The position numbers and the translations under genes were made by a program. Below the pieces are notes generated by a model. That model was given only the letters and a program-made list of their open reading frames with translations, was not told the DNA's origin and made no database searches. Shown here piece by piece: positions 20,602 through 30,413 of a stretch of DNA of 64,000 bases. The stretch covers positions 78,270 to 142,269 of the forward strand of contig NZ_FCOG02000013.1 in NCBI RefSeq assembly GCF_001544975.2, read 5' to 3'. Source of the DNA: Caballeronia arationis. Lineage in GTDB: Bacteria > Pseudomonadota > Gammaproteobacteria > Burkholderiales > Burkholderiaceae. Position 1 is the stretch's first letter; the number at the start of each line of letters is the position of its first letter.

Positions 20602-21524
20602 GCCGGCTCCCCGGCAAGCGCGCGCGCCTGCTTCGGAGCGGCGCCCTTCGCGTCGCGCGCGAGTTCGTACACCGTCTGGCCGCGCAGCCGGAATGCCTGC
20701 GTCACATACGTGAAGTTTTCCGAGTGGCCGGCGAACAGCAGCGCGCCCGGCTTCATCAGCGGCTCGAAGCGCGACAGCACTTGCGCCTGTGTCGGCTTGT
20801 CGAAGTAGATCATCACGTTGCGGCAGAAGATCGCGTCGAACGGGCCCTTCAGGTTGTAGTGCGCGTCGGTCAGGTTCAGGCGATCGAACTTCACCAGCGC
20901 GCGCACTTCCGGGCGCACCTTAACGAGACCGGCATGCGCGCCCGTGCCCTTCAGGAAGAAGCGCTTGAGCCGTTCCGGGCTCAACTGCTTCACCTGGTCG
21001 AGGGAGTAGACGCCCGCGTCGGCCTTGGCGAGCACCTGGCTGTCGATGTCGGTCGAGAACACCGTGCACTGGCGCGCCGCATGTTCGCCGAGCGCTTCGA
21101 TCAGCGTCATCGCGATCGAATACGGTTCCTCGCCCGTCGACGCCGCCGAGCACCACACCGAGACCGGCTGCTGGCGGCGCTTCGCGAAGTCCGCGAGAAT
21201 CGGGAAGTGATGCGACTCGCGGAAGAACGCCGTCAGGTTGGTGGTCAGCGCGTTGACGAAGGCTTCCCATTCGGCGCTGTCATCGCTCGCTTCGAGGCGG
21301 TCGAGATATTGCCGGAACGTGTCGATGCCGCAGGCGCGCAGGCGCCGCGCGAGGCGGCTGTACGCCATGTCGCGCTTGTGGTCGGACAGCGAGATGCCCG
21401 CGCGGCGGTGGATCAGCTCGCGAATGCGGGCGAAATCCGCCGACGTGAATTCGAAATCGCGCTCGACATCCGAGGTCCGCGGACGTTCAGTCGTGTCGAT
21501 GCGTGCTTGGCGCGTTGCCATCAT
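20598..21524 (-). CDS. cheR: Chemoreceptor methyltransferase CheR
   Basis: A 308-residue S-adenosylmethionine-dependent methyltransferase that methylates MCP glutamates. The N-terminal helical CheR_N domain (about 25-95) has basic helix [10 protein letters not shown]. The C-terminal catalytic domain contains [13 protein letters not shown], the SAM-binding [14 protein letters not shown] (about 123-136), [12 protein letters not shown] and [10 protein letters not shown]. The start at 21524 (MMATRQ) is preferred over the longer frame to 21635. The 167-base gap to the mcp stop holds no convincing gene. The insertion that lets E. coli CheR bind the receptor pentapeptide is expected, because the MCP here ends in DWETF. 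Confidence 0.95.
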   Translation of the reverse strand: MMATRQARIDTTERPRTSDVERDFEFTSADFARIRELIHRRAGISLSDHKRDMAYSRLARRLRACGIDTFRQYLDRLEASDDSAEWEAFVNALTTNLTAFFRESHHFPILADFAKRRQQPVSVWCSAASTGEEPYSIAMTLIEALGEHAARQCTVFSTDIDSQVLAKADAGVYSLDQVKQLSPERLKRFFLKGTGAHAGLVKVRPEVRALVKFDRLNLTDAHYNLKGPFDAIFCRNVMIYFDKPTQAQVLSRFEPLMKPGALLFAGHSENFTYVTQAFRLRGQTVYELARDAKGAAPKQARALAGEPA

Positions 21525-21691
21525 GATGCCTCTTGCCTCACTGCCTTTTGCCTGACTGAAGCCGCATCGCGTCGCGATGCAGGTCTTCGGCGACCAGGCG
21601 GCCCGTTGCCCGCGCTTCGATGAGTCGCCCGTCACGGGGCGAGATGCCGAAAACCTGCATGGTCGTATCGAACTGCCTCAAAAGTGCTGCG

Positions 21692-23530
21692 TCAAAAAGT
21701 TTCCCAGTCGCCGTCCGCGGTGGCCGCGGCACGCGCCGTCGCGCGGGGCGAGACGGCCGGTGCTGCGGACACTGCTGCCGGGGCGCTCGTCGCGCCTTGC
21801 CTGGCGGCGGCCGTGCCCGTACCTTTATTAACGGCGCGATTGCGCGCGACGTTAGGCTCCGGCGAGATTTTTGTGCTGTCGTTGCGGCTTTCGGCCTTGA
21901 GCGGGGCCGGCTCGACGCGCGGTGCCGCGCCGGACAGACGTGCCGCCGCGACCGATGCGCTCGGCTTGACGGCCCCGCTCTCGATCTGCCAGTGCCCGAC
22001 GATGTCCTTTAGCTGGCGCGTCTGGTCTTCGAGCGATGCCGCCGCTGCCGCCGCCTGCTCGACCAGCGCGGCGTTCTGCTGCGTGACGCTGTCCATCTGC
22101 GTGACGGCGCGGTTGACCTGCTCGATGCCGTCCGACTGCTCCTCGGAGGCCGCGCTGATCTCGCCCATGATGTCGGTCACGCGGCGCACGGCCTGCACGA
22201 TCTCGCCCATCGTTTCGCCCGCCTGTGCGACGAGTTCCGAGCCGCTTTCGACCTTCGCGGCCGAGTCGCCGATCAGCGCCTTGATTTCCTTCGCCGCCGC
22301 CGCGCTGCGCTGCGCGAGCGAGCGCACCTCGCCTGCGACGACCGCGAAACCGCGACCTTCCTCGCCGGCGCGGGCCGCTTCGACGGCCGCGTTCAGTGCC
22401 AGGATGTTGGTCTGGAACGCGATGCCCTCGATCACGCCGATGATGTCGACGACCTTGCTCGAACTCGACGCGATCGCGTTCATCGTGTCGACGACCTGAT
22501 CGACGACGTTGCCGCCGCGCGACGCGATATCCGATGCGTTCACCGCGAGCTGGCTCGCCTGGCGCGCGTTCTCGGCGTTCTGCTTCACCGTGCTGGTGAG
22601 TTCTTCCATGCTCGACGCGGTTTCCTGCAGCGATGCCGCCTGTTCTTCCGTGCGTTGCGAGAGATCGGTGTTGCCGCTCGCGATTTCGCGCGCGCCGGTG
22701 TCGATCGATTCCGCACCGCGATGGACCGAGCCGACCATCTGCGTGAGATTCGTGCGCATGCGTTCGATGCCCGCGAAGAGGCGGCCGATCTCGTTGGTCT
22801 TGTCGGTGTGCGCGGACTTCGTGAGATCGCCGCGCGAGATGCGTTCGAAGTGATCGACGGCGTCGTTGATCGGCTGCACGATCAGGCCGCGCAGCGCGAC
22901 GCGCGTTGCCAGCAGAGTGAGCACGGCGAGCACGAGCACGACGGCGATCGCCGCGCTGAGCGTCTCGATGTGCGACGTCGCGTTCGAGCGCAGTTCTTCC
23001 GCGTGCTTCAGGTGCAACGCGACGGCGGCGGACGCGGCCGTATCGAACGCGACGAACATCGGGCTGATCTTCGTATCGGCGATGGCGTGATAGGCGGCCA
23101 TGTCGCCGGCGCGGATCGCGGTGAATTCCGGTTCGACGCCGTTGTGCAGCAGCGCGTCGTGCTGCGCGATCACTGAGTCGAGCGTTGCCTGCGGCAGCGA
23201 GGGCTTCGGCGTTTCGATGTAGAGCTTCCAGTTCTCGTTCGACTTGTCGAGCAGGAACTGGCCGCGGTCCAGTGCTTTCCTGGCTTCATCGGCGTTGCCC
23301 GCTTCCGTGAGCGAGCGCACGCGATCGAGCGTCACGCGCGAGCGCAGCAAGTACGACGAGGCTTCGCCGAGCGCACGGATCGACACCATGTCCTGTTGCG
23401 CCAGCGCGGATAAGGAGGTGCTTGCCGAGGTCAGGCCCGTCAGTGCCAGCGCACCGACCACCGCCGCAAAGCTCACGAAGAGCAGACCCACCAGGGTCAG
23501 CGTCGTACGAATCGACCACTTCTTGAACAT
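21692..23530 (-). CDS. Methyl-accepting chemotaxis protein with C-terminal DWETF
   Basis: This 612-residue transmembrane receptor has TM1 at about 10-32, then a roughly 155-residue four-helix-type periplasmic sensor (Tar/Tsr-like), TM2 at about 190-212, HAMP at about 212-265, and a cytoplasmic signalling bundle with the hairpin tip around [21 protein letters not shown] 60-residue Ala-rich flexible linker ends in the pentapeptide DWETF, matching the NWETF-type tether for CheR/CheB. AAGGA precedes ATG 23530. The ligand is unknown. It is separated from cheW by the 685-base repeat element. Confidence 0.95.
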   Translation of the reverse strand: MFKKWSIRTTLTLVGLLFVSFAAVVGALALTGLTSASTSLSALAQQDMVSIRALGEASSYLLRSRVTLDRVRSLTEAGNADEARKALDRGQFLLDKSNENWKLYIETPKPSLPQATLDSVIAQHDALLHNGVEPEFTAIRAGDMAAYHAIADTKISPMFVAFDTAASAAVALHLKHAEELRSNATSHIETLSAAIAVVLVLAVLTLLATRVALRGLIVQPINDAVDHFERISRGDLTKSAHTDKTNEIGRLFAGIERMRTNLTQMVGSVHRGAESIDTGAREIASGNTDLSQRTEEQAASLQETASSMEELTSTVKQNAENARQASQLAVNASDIASRGGNVVDQVVDTMNAIASSSSKVVDIIGVIEGIAFQTNILALNAAVEAARAGEEGRGFAVVAGEVRSLAQRSAAAAKEIKALIGDSAAKVESGSELVAQAGETMGEIVQAVRRVTDIMGEISAASEEQSDGIEQVNRAVTQMDSVTQQNAALVEQAAAAAASLEDQTRQLKDIVGHWQIESGAVKPSASVAAARLSGAAPRVEPAPLKAESRNDSTKISPEPNVARNRAVNKGTGTAAARQGATSAPAAVSAAPAVSPRATARAAATADGDWETF

Positions 23531-23570
23531 GATTCTGTTTCCTTCAATCTGTACGGGTTCTTTTGCTGCG

Positions 23571-24255
23571 TTTTGCTGTTTGTTTGTTGGCACCGTTTGA
23601 GGCGCTTGTTTGGTGTTGGTCTATTAGCACTGCCCCTGTCCGGGGCGGGACTTACTTTCTTTGCTGCTGCAAAGAAAGTAAGCAAAGAAAGCAGCTTTTT
23701 CACGCAGCAGTCACAACACGTCAACGCACCAGCAATACCGAGTGGCGCAGCCCCTAAGTGTCGCCCTCAAAGGACCACTGGGCTTGGCGCGCGCACGCAC
23801 TGACACCACTGAAACTCCAACGGAGTGGTATGCACTCCGTTCCGGTCCGTCCGCGCCTCGCTCGGACGACGGGCACAACCGAGAACCAGCGGATTGCAAC
23901 GACCGCGAACCTAAACCGCGCGACGAATGCACCTTTCGTCCAGCGAAGCGAAAACGGATGAATGACTGCTGTGCCAATTTGTTGGCTGTGCGATGTCACA
24001 GTGCGTGCCGCGCACCAAGCCGCTAAAGTTCTTTGAGGGCGACACTTAGGGGCTGGCCCACTCGGTATTGCTAGTGCGTTGCCGTGCTAAGACTGCTGCC
24101 TGAAAAAGCTGCTTTCTTTGGTTACTTTCTTTGCAGCAGCAAAGAAAGTAACTGCCGCCCCGCACAGGGGCGTGCTAATAGACCAAAGGCAAAGCAAGTT
24201 CCACAGGAGCGCAGAAACATCAAACGGTGTTGGACCCCAAAGCGCCAGCAAATCC
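23571..24255 (-). repeat. Repeat element copy A: long inverted repeat filling the cheW-mcp gap
   Basis: A ~685 bp non-coding element. About 155 bp terminal inverted repeats lie at 23619-23773 and 24031-24184, around 90% matched by eye, flanking a ~255 bp core. Each arm carries a C-rich hairpin (CCCCTG..GGGG), a perfect 14-bp stem-loop (23651-23682 and 24121-24152), and the segment CTAAGTGTCGCCCTCAAAG. Outside the arms, a 'head' with TTTGCTG and CACCGTTTGA is recognisable on both sides. Copy B after bioB (63259 onward) matches at about 85-90% and has the same orientation relative to the upstream gene. Short open frames inside are frame shadows of the repeats. It may be a non-autonomous mobile element or conserved 3' element (inference). 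Confidence 0.85.
24121..24152 (-). terminator. Terminator-like stem-loop in the repeat element, downstream of cheW
   Basis: A perfect inverted repeat GTTACTTTCTTTGC / GCAAAGAAAGTAAC with a 4-base loop. Read on the minus strand, a GCAGCTTTTT run follows about 10 bases later, so this could terminate or stabilise the cheW transcript. The matching stem on the other arm is at 23651-23682. Confidence 0.45.
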
Positions 24256-24780
24256 TCAAGCCGCGACCATGTCGATCAGTTCCATTTCCTTGCTGGTCAT
24301 GAGCTTCTCGATGTCCATGAGAATGAGCATGCGCCCGTCAACGGTACCGAGCCCGGTGAGATATTCGGTCGTGAGCGTAGCGCCGAATTCGGGCGCGGGC
24401 ATGACCTGCTCGGCGGTCAAAGTCAGCACATCGGACACCCCATCGACGACCATCCCAACGACGCGATGCGCGACATTCAAAATGATCACAACCGTCTGGT
24501 TGTCATACTCGACACGTCCAAGATTGAACTTGATCCGCATATCGACGATCGGCACGATGATGCCGCGCAGATTGATCACGCCCTTGATGAACGACGGCGC
24601 ATTCGCGATGCGCGTCACGTTGTCGTAGCCGCGAATCTCCTGAACCTTCAGGATGTCGATGCCGTACTCCTCGGCGCCGAGCGTGAAGACGAGAAATTCC
24701 TGGCCTGCGGCCTCGGCGTGCTGCGCGTCGCGGCGCTGCGATGCCGCGGCGGAATGAATGGATTGAATGTCTGCTGCCAC
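24256..24780 (-). CDS. cheW: Chemotaxis coupling protein CheW
   Basis: A 174-residue scaffold protein linking CheA to MCPs. It has the CheW fold from [23 protein letters not shown] through [13 protein letters not shown] to the C-terminal ILMDIEKLM. The start is unusual: no ATG is suitable. GTG at 24780 ([10 protein letters not shown]) is chosen because GGGGG lies 5 bases upstream; a TTG at 24810 would add 10 residues but has no ribosome site and nearly abuts the cheA stop (24813). It is followed directly by the repeat element. Confidence 0.93.
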   Translation of the reverse strand: MAADIQSIHSAAASQRRDAQHAEAAGQEFLVFTLGAEEYGIDILKVQEIRGYDNVTRIANAPSFIKGVINLRGIIVPIVDMRIKFNLGRVEYDNQTVVIILNVAHRVVGMVVDGVSDVLTLTAEQVMPAPEFGATLTTEYLTGLGTVDGRMLILMDIEKLMTSKEMELIDMVAA

Positions 24781-24812
24781 GTTAGCCCCCGAATCCGGTT
24801 GGGTTTGCAAAA

Positions 24813-27074
24813 TTAGGAATGAGCATGCGATCCGTGCTGCGCACGCGATTCGCGATTGAGCGCGGCCACGTCGACGATCAGCGCGACACTGCCGTCGCCC
24901 AGGATCGTCGCGGCGGAAATGCCGTGCACCTTGCGGTAATTCGTTTCGAGGTTCTTCACCACGACCTGCTGCTGGCCAACCAGTTCGTCGATCAGCATCG
25001 CGAAGCGGCGTCCCTCCGTCTGCATAATCGTGACGATGCCCTGCGTCGGCTCGGTGCGCGCACCCTCGACGGAAAACACGTCATGCAGCGCCACGAGAGG
25101 CAGGTACTCGCCCCGCACGCGCACGACGCGCTCGCCGTTGGCGACCGTGTAGATATCCTCGGCGACAGGCTGCAGCGACTCCATCACGAAGTTCAGCGGC
25201 AGAATGAAGATCTCGTTGCCGACCTTCACCGACATGCCGTCGAGAATCGCCAGCGTGAGCGGCAGCACGATCTTGGTCGTCGTTCCCTTGCCCTCGCGCG
25301 ACATGATCTCGACGTGGCCGCCCATCGACTGGATGTTGCGCTTCACCACGTCCATGCCGACGCCGCGTCCGGAAATGTCCGTCACCTGCTCGGCCGTCGA
25401 GAAGCCCGGCATGAAGATGAGCTGCCACACTTCCTCGTCGCTCATCGACTCGCTGACCTGCATGCCCTGCTTCTGCGCCTTCGCGAGAATCTTGTCGCGA
25501 CGCAGGCCGGCGCCGTCGTCGCTTACTTCGATCACGATGTTGCCGCCGTGATGCGCCGCCGACAGCACGAGCTGACCCGTCGACGACTTGCCCGCCGCGC
25601 GGCGCGCATCGACGGTCTCGATGCCGTGATCGAGCGAATTGCGCACGAGGTGCGTGAGCGGATCGATGATGCGTTCAATCAGGCTCTTGTCGAGTTCGGT
25701 CGCCTGGCCGAACGTGACGAGCTCCACTTCCTTGCCGAGCTTGCCGGCGATGTCGCGCACGAGGCGCGGGAAGCGGCTGAATACGTAGTCCATCGGCATC
25801 ATGCGGATCGACATCACGGCTTCCTGCAGGTCGCGCGCGTTACGTTCGAGCTGCGCCATGCCGTTGAAGAGGCGATCGTGCAATGCCGGGTCGAAGGTGC
25901 TGGTGGTTTCCGCGAGCATCGCCTGCGTGATCACCAGTTCGCCGACGAGGTTGATCAGCTGGTCGACCTTCTCCACGCCGACGCGAATCGAGCTGCCTTC
26001 CGCCGATGCCGCTGCGGCCGGGCGTGCCTTCTTGTCCGTGTCCGTGGCCGGAGCGCTCGCCTTCGGCGCTTCTGCCGGGCGGTTGCCGGCAGCGGCTTGC
26101 GCCGCCGCCGGTGCCGCTTCTTCTCCCTTGGGCGCTGCTGCTGCCGCCTCTTGGCCCTGCGTGTGAACCACTGCTTCGGTTGCTGCCGCCGGCGCCTCGT
26201 CCTGCGACGCCGCTCCGCCATCACCGCGACCGACGATGATCTGCGCCTCGTCGATCACGAAGCAGCACACGGCGACGATGTCATCCGAAGAGACGTCGGA
26301 GTCGAGCCACAAAACGAGGTCGCCGCCCGACTTCTTCTGCTCGACGATACCGCCCAGATTCCCAAGCTCCTCCGTCAACAGAGCCTGGTCCTTCTCGCCC
26401 ACCCCCCGTAGCGTAATTTTCAGGTGGGGTCCTGCTTCCGCGCCGGCTTCGCCCGTTGCGCCGATGTGTCCCGGCGTCGCGTCCTGCGCGGATCCTGCAT
26501 TCAATTCCGAATCCGTCATCTCGAAGGCGCCGTCCCAGTTGCCGTCGTCTTCGATGAATTTCTCCGCCTGCGCGATCACGTGCGCGGGCGGTGCATTCGG
26601 GCCTTCGTAGAGCGATTCCGCCTGCACGGGCGCGACGGCCGCTGCCGCCGCAACGGGCGCTTCGGGTGCGGCCGGTGCTACCGCGCCCTCGTTCTTCAGG
26701 CGCTCGAGCTTCGCGCAGATCGACGCGGCCGCGGCCGCATCCGGCTCGGCGCTCGCGCGATACGCGGCGAGCTGGTCCGAGAGCACGTCCTTGGTCGCGA
26801 GGAACGTATCGATCATGTCGCGGCGCAGGACGAGTTCGTTGTTGCGCGCCCGATCGAGCAGCGATTCGAGGATGTGCGTCGTTTCGGTGAGCGCGGTGAA
26901 GCCGAATGTCGCGGCACCGCCCTTGATCGAATGCGCCGCGCGGAAGATCGCCGCAAGGTCTTCGGGATCGGGGTTCGCGATGTCGAGCACGAGCAGGAGC
27001 TGCTCCATTTGCGCGAGCAGTTCGTCGGCTTCGTCGAAGAACGTTTGATAGAACTGGGTAATGTCGAGAGTCAT
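24813..27074 (-). CDS. cheA: Chemotaxis histidine kinase CheA
   Basis: This 753-residue kinase autophosphorylates and passes phosphate to CheY and CheB. P1 (HPt) has the phosphorylated His48 ([14 protein letters not shown]). A P2-like region and a long Ala/Pro-rich linker follow (about 120-350). The P3 dimerisation helices are near 365-430. P4 kinase boxes are [12 protein letters not shown] (N), DDGAGLR (G1) and GRGVGMDVV (G2). P5, the CheW-like regulatory domain, occupies the last ~135 residues. The C-terminus ends in a His/Ser-rich tail. It lies between cheY-like 27169 and cheW. Confidence 0.96.
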   Translation of the reverse strand: MTLDITQFYQTFFDEADELLAQMEQLLLVLDIANPDPEDLAAIFRAAHSIKGGAATFGFTALTETTHILESLLDRARNNELVLRRDMIDTFLATKDVLSDQLAAYRASAEPDAAAAASICAKLERLKNEGAVAPAAPEAPVAAAAAVAPVQAESLYEGPNAPPAHVIAQAEKFIEDDGNWDGAFEMTDSELNAGSAQDATPGHIGATGEAGAEAGPHLKITLRGVGEKDQALLTEELGNLGGIVEQKKSGGDLVLWLDSDVSSDDIVAVCCFVIDEAQIIVGRGDGGAASQDEAPAAATEAVVHTQGQEAAAAAPKGEEAAPAAAQAAAGNRPAEAPKASAPATDTDKKARPAAAASAEGSSIRVGVEKVDQLINLVGELVITQAMLAETTSTFDPALHDRLFNGMAQLERNARDLQEAVMSIRMMPMDYVFSRFPRLVRDIAGKLGKEVELVTFGQATELDKSLIERIIDPLTHLVRNSLDHGIETVDARRAAGKSSTGQLVLSAAHHGGNIVIEVSDDGAGLRRDKILAKAQKQGMQVSESMSDEEVWQLIFMPGFSTAEQVTDISGRGVGMDVVKRNIQSMGGHVEIMSREGKGTTTKIVLPLTLAILDGMSVKVGNEIFILPLNFVMESLQPVAEDIYTVANGERVVRVRGEYLPLVALHDVFSVEGARTEPTQGIVTIMQTEGRRFAMLIDELVGQQQVVVKNLETNYRKVHGISAATILGDGSVALIVDVAALNRESRAQHGSHAHS

Positions 27075-27168
27075 GCTTGATTCACCGCAGAGATGCTGTC
27101 AGTCGGCGTCGCTATGCGCGTTCGGTTGTCGTGTCCGGTTTTTCGGATATTTATTCAGATACTTGAGC

Positions 27169-27555
27169 CTAGCTTGAACCCTCGGGCGCTTCTTCCGACA
27201 ACGCCGCGACGAGTTCGGTCAAAAGCTCCGGGTCGAGCGGCTTTTCGATCCATCCCGTCGCACCCGATGCGCGCGCGGCATCCTTGAACGGCTCGCCGCT
27301 TTCGGTCGTGAGCACGAGGATCGGCGTCGCCTTGTACGCGTGATTCGCGCGCAGCTCGGCGATCAGGTCGAGCCCGCTCTTGCCCGGCATGTGATGGTCG
27401 GTGAGCACGAGATCGAAGCGCTCCGCGAGCGCCGCTTCGATCCCTTCGATGCCGTCGGACGCCACCGTCACGCCGTAGCCCGCAAGGGTCAGCGTGGCCG
27501 AGAGGATCTGCCGCATGGCGGCGGAATCGTCGATTGCCAGAATGTTCTTGATCAT
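27169..27555 (-). CDS. Chemotaxis response regulator, second CheY-type
   Basis: A 128-residue stand-alone receiver domain. It has an acidic pair at 9-10 (AIDDSAAMRQ), phosphoacceptor Asp53 (VLTDHHMPGKSG), Thr in VLTTESGEPFK, and Lys in WIEKPLDPE. It belongs to the CheY group that sits between motB and cheA in betaproteobacteria. The histidines after Asp53 and the TES segment distinguish it from the CheY next to cheZ. It may act as a phosphate sink or alternate motor regulator (inference). Confidence 0.92.
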   Translation of the reverse strand: MIKNILAIDDSAAMRQILSATLTLAGYGVTVASDGIEGIEAALAERFDLVLTDHHMPGKSGLDLIAELRANHAYKATPILVLTTESGEPFKDAARASGATGWIEKPLDPELLTELVAALSEEAPEGSS

Positions 27556-27607
27556 GGAAGTCTCTTGCTCGTGATGTCCGGCCGAGGGGTGGCTGTCTGC
27601 GGAGCCG

Positions 27608-28717
27608 TCACTGCGTCGCCGTCGTGGGCGCCGCGGCTGTCGTGGCGGCTGTGGCTGTACTTTGCGCGGTCGAAACGCGCTGCATCGGCGACTCGATCGC
27701 GGCCTGCGGCGATGGCTTCGGTGCGCTCGCCCTGGCGGGCGCCAGCTTGTCGATGAGCGGCCGCGCGCCCGGCGCCGCGTTGCCGCCTGCGCCCGCGGCG
27801 TTGTCGAAGAGCGTGGTCGCGGAGGTATCGTCGCGCGTCATCGCTTCTTCCGATTTGCGGTTGAGCACGATGATGCTGATGCGGCGGTTTTCCGGGTCCA
27901 TCGCGTCCTTCTTGTTCAGGTTCTGCGTCGACGCGAGGCCGAGTACCCGCAGCACCTTCGCTTCATCCATGCCGCCCGAGATCAGTTCGCGCCGCGACGC
28001 ATTCGCGCGATCCGCCGACAGTTCCCAGTTGCTGTAGCCCTTCTCGCCGCCCGCGTACTGCACGGCGTCGGTGTGCCCCTGTACGACGATGCGGTTCGGC
28101 ACGTCGTTCAGGGTCCTGCCGATCTCGCGCAGGATGTCGCGCATGTACGGCTGCACGTTGTTGCTGGACATCGCGAACATCGGCCGCTTCTGCGTATCGA
28201 CGATCTCGATACGCAAGCCCGTCAGCGTCGAATCGATGCGGATCTGCTGCCTGAACTGACGCAGCGTCGGATTTGCTTCGATCGCCGCCATCAGCTTCAC
28301 CTGCAGGTCGTGCAGGCGGGCCTGCTCGCGCCGTTCGAGTTCGTTCTGCGCTTCCTTCAGGAGCTGTTCGTCGCGCTGGGCGGCAGTGCGCTTGGCCCAC
28401 GAAGTCTGGCCGTCGCCCATGCGCGTCGTGCCCTGATCGGGGCTGGAAATGTCGCGCCCGCCGCCCTGCAGGATGCTCGAATCCATGCCGGTGCTCTGGC
28501 CGCCCAGGATCGCCGCCTTGAGCGGCATGTTGAAATATTCCGCGATGCCGCGCCGCTGCACCGGCGACACCGAACTCAGCAGCCACATCAGCAGGAAGAA
28601 CGCCATCATCGCGGTCATGAAGTCCGCGTAGGCGAGCTTCCACGCGCCGCCGTGATGCCCCTTGCGGCGGCCCACGATGCGCTTGATGAAAATCGGACGG
28701 TCTTTGTCGTTGCTCAT
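27608..28717 (-). CDS. motB: Flagellar motor protein MotB
   Basis: A 369-residue stator subunit. The basic N-terminus (RPIFIKRIVGRRKGHHGG) leads into one membrane helix with the proton-carrying Asp in KLAYADFMTAMMAFFLLMWLL. A plug-like amphipathic segment follows, and then an OmpA-type peptidoglycan-binding domain (about 170-300, VQGHTDAVQYAGG). The C-terminal Ala/Thr-rich tail (about 310-369) is longer than in E. coli MotB. ATG 28717 is chosen because AAAAGG precedes it, over an in-frame ATG at 28744. It forms the stator ring with MotA, encoded 36 bases upstream. Confidence 0.94.
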   Translation of the reverse strand: MSNDKDRPIFIKRIVGRRKGHHGGAWKLAYADFMTAMMAFFLLMWLLSSVSPVQRRGIAEYFNMPLKAAILGGQSTGMDSSILQGGGRDISSPDQGTTRMGDGQTSWAKRTAAQRDEQLLKEAQNELERREQARLHDLQVKLMAAIEANPTLRQFRQQIRIDSTLTGLRIEIVDTQKRPMFAMSSNNVQPYMRDILREIGRTLNDVPNRIVVQGHTDAVQYAGGEKGYSNWELSADRANASRRELISGGMDEAKVLRVLGLASTQNLNKKDAMDPENRRISIIVLNRKSEEAMTRDDTSATTLFDNAAGAGGNAAPGARPLIDKLAPARASAPKPSPQAAIESPMQRVSTAQSTATAATTAAAPTTATQ

Positions 28718-28753
28718 CCCGATGCCTTTTAGGTCACGCGCCATGACGGCACG

Positions 28754-29614
28754 TCACTTCGCCTTCACGCGACGCACGTGTTCTTCCAGTTCGGAGAACG
28801 ATGGACGCTCGGTGGAGAAGAGGACCTTGCGGCCGAACTCGACCGCGATGGCCGGCGCATAGCCGTTAAGGCTCGCGAGGATGGTCACCTTGACGCACTG
28901 GAACATCTTCGTCGACTCCGCGACACGCTGTTCCGCCACGCTCGCGAGCGGCCCGATCAGGCCATACGAAAGAAGGATGCCGAGGAACGTGCCGACGAGC
29001 GCCTGCGCGATCATCTCGCCGAGAATCGCGGGCGGCTGGTCGGCGGAGGCCATCGTATGCACGACGCCCATCACCGCCGCGACGATGCCGAACGCCGGCA
29101 TCGCGTCGCCGACCTTGTGCAGGGCCTGCGCAGGCCCTTCGCCCTCGACGTGATGCGTTTCGATCTCTTCGTCCATCAGGCTTTCGATCTCGAACGCGTT
29201 CATGTTCCCGCCGACCATGAGCCGCAGGTAATCCGTCAGGAACACGACGATGTGCTCGTCCGCGAGAATCTTCGGGTACTGGCTGAAGATCGGGCTCTTG
29301 TGGGGATCGTCGATGTCGGACTCGAGCGTGAGCGTGCCTTCCTTGCGCGCCTTCGCAAGCAGGACGTAGAGGAGCGCCATCAGCTCCATGTACACGTCCT
29401 TGTTGTACTTCGAGCCCTTGAACAGCGTGGGGATGACCTTCAGCGTGGCCTTGATCGTCTTCATGCCGTTGCCGAGGATGAACGCGCCGACGCCTGCACC
29501 CGCGATCATCAGGATTTCGACCGGTTGCACGAGCGCGCCAAGGTGGCCGCCTTCCAGCGCGTAACCGCCGAAAACGGACAACAGCGTCACGAGCGTTCCC
29601 ACGAAAATCAGCAC
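28754..29614 (-). CDS. motA: Flagellar motor protein MotA
   Basis: This 286-residue inner-membrane stator protein has four membrane segments (about 2-22, 33-53, 170-190 and 203-224) and a large cytoplasmic loop between the second and third. The conserved prolines lie in AMPAFGIVAAVMGVV and YGLIGPLAS; the charged FliG-contact region is around LADEHIVVFLTDYLRL. It starts with GTG at 29614, with GAGGA upstream. A sigma-28-type promoter lies 48 bases before the start. Confidence 0.95.
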   Translation of the reverse strand: MLIFVGTLVTLLSVFGGYALEGGHLGALVQPVEILMIAGAGVGAFILGNGMKTIKATLKVIPTLFKGSKYNKDVYMELMALLYVLLAKARKEGTLTLESDIDDPHKSPIFSQYPKILADEHIVVFLTDYLRLMVGGNMNAFEIESLMDEEIETHHVEGEGPAQALHKVGDAMPAFGIVAAVMGVVHTMASADQPPAILGEMIAQALVGTFLGILLSYGLIGPLASVAEQRVAESTKMFQCVKVTILASLNGYAPAIAVEFGRKVLFSTERPSFSELEEHVRRVKAK

Positions 29615-29661
29615 AGTCGAGTCCTCACTTGTCGATTCGGCGAGAGACCGCCGTTAAGTGG

Positions 29662-29688
29662 TTTACGGCATCGACCGCAAAAACTTTG
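29662..29688 (-). promoter_or_regulatory. Sigma-28 (FliA) promoter for motA
   Basis: Read on the minus strand: CAAAGTTT, 11 bases, GCCGTAAA. This differs from the FliA consensus TAAAGTTT-N11-GCCGATAA at the first -35 base and two -10 bases. It is placed 48 bases before the motA start, as expected for late flagellar expression. Confidence 0.8.
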
Positions 29689-29779
29689 GGGGAAAAGATC
29701 GGCGCGGGCAAACGATCAAACCCGCGTCGGCGCGCGTGCCCGGCCACGCGGAGACGTGGCGCCGCGCCGATCGATGCGG

Positions 29780-30358
29780 CTACGCCGCCAGCTCTGCCTC
29801 GCCTGTCGCGCCAGTCTCGGCTTCGGCCGCGCGCGCCGCGCTCGCCTTGCGCGTCTTGCCTGCGCGCGACGGCGGCTGGCACAGCCCGCAGACATAGCCC
29901 TGGCGCAAGTCGTACGCGTGTGCGACAAAATGTCCGGTGCAGCGCGAACAGGTGCTCGTCTGCAGCATCCCGGAGTCGAAGAAGCGCACCAGCGTCCATG
30001 CGCGCGTGAGGCTCAGGATCGGTTCGTCGCCGTGGAGTTCGATGTGTTCGAGATAGAGCCGGTAGCTTTTCACGATCGACTGGATCGTGTCGCAGCCGCC
30101 GTGCTGGCTGATGAACCGGTAGATGCCGTAGAACAGCGACGAATGGATGTTCGGCTGCCAGGTCATGAACCATTCGGTGGAGAACGGCAGCATGCCCTTC
30201 GGCGGCGAAACGCCTTTCAGTTCCTTATAGAGACGGATGAGCCGGTCGCGCGACAGGCTCGTCTCCGCTTCGAGCAGCTGCAGCCGCGCGCCCAGTTCGA
30301 TCAGTTCGATCGCCAGGGTGATTTCGCGGACTTCCGCCACCACGCTTTTCGTCGCCAT
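29780..30358 (-). CDS. flhC: Flagellar master regulator subunit FlhC
   Basis: A 192-residue DNA-binding subunit of the FlhD4C2 activator, which turns on class II flagellar promoters with sigma-70. The helical N-terminal domain (1-120) is followed by the zinc site Cys137, Cys140, Cys157 and Cys160 (STCSRC and YVCGLC). The C-terminal 30 residues are Ala/Glu/Lys-rich and dispensable-looking. It lies 55 bases after flhD, and motA follows 165 bases downstream with its own sigma-28 promoter. Confidence 0.96.
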   Translation of the reverse strand: MATKSVVAEVREITLAIELIELGARLQLLEAETSLSRDRLIRLYKELKGVSPPKGMLPFSTEWFMTWQPNIHSSLFYGIYRFISQHGGCDTIQSIVKSYRLYLEHIELHGDEPILSLTRAWTLVRFFDSGMLQTSTCSRCTGHFVAHAYDLRQGYVCGLCQPPSRAGKTRKASAARAAEAETGATGEAELAA

Positions 30359-30413
30359 AGGGAACCGGACTGTGCGTTTGCCTGATTAAAACCGTTGAGC
30401 CTTCATGCGCCGA

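Noticed and set aside
21538..21732. A 64-residue frame between mcp and cheR
   Set aside because: No ribosome site, no recognisable domain, and it overlaps the mcp 3' end; the 167-base gap is a plausible spacer.
23742..24026. Small open frames inside repeat copy A (and 63518-63791 in copy B)
   Set aside because: Frames on both strands mirror the inverted repeats and are not conserved between copies in length or frame.
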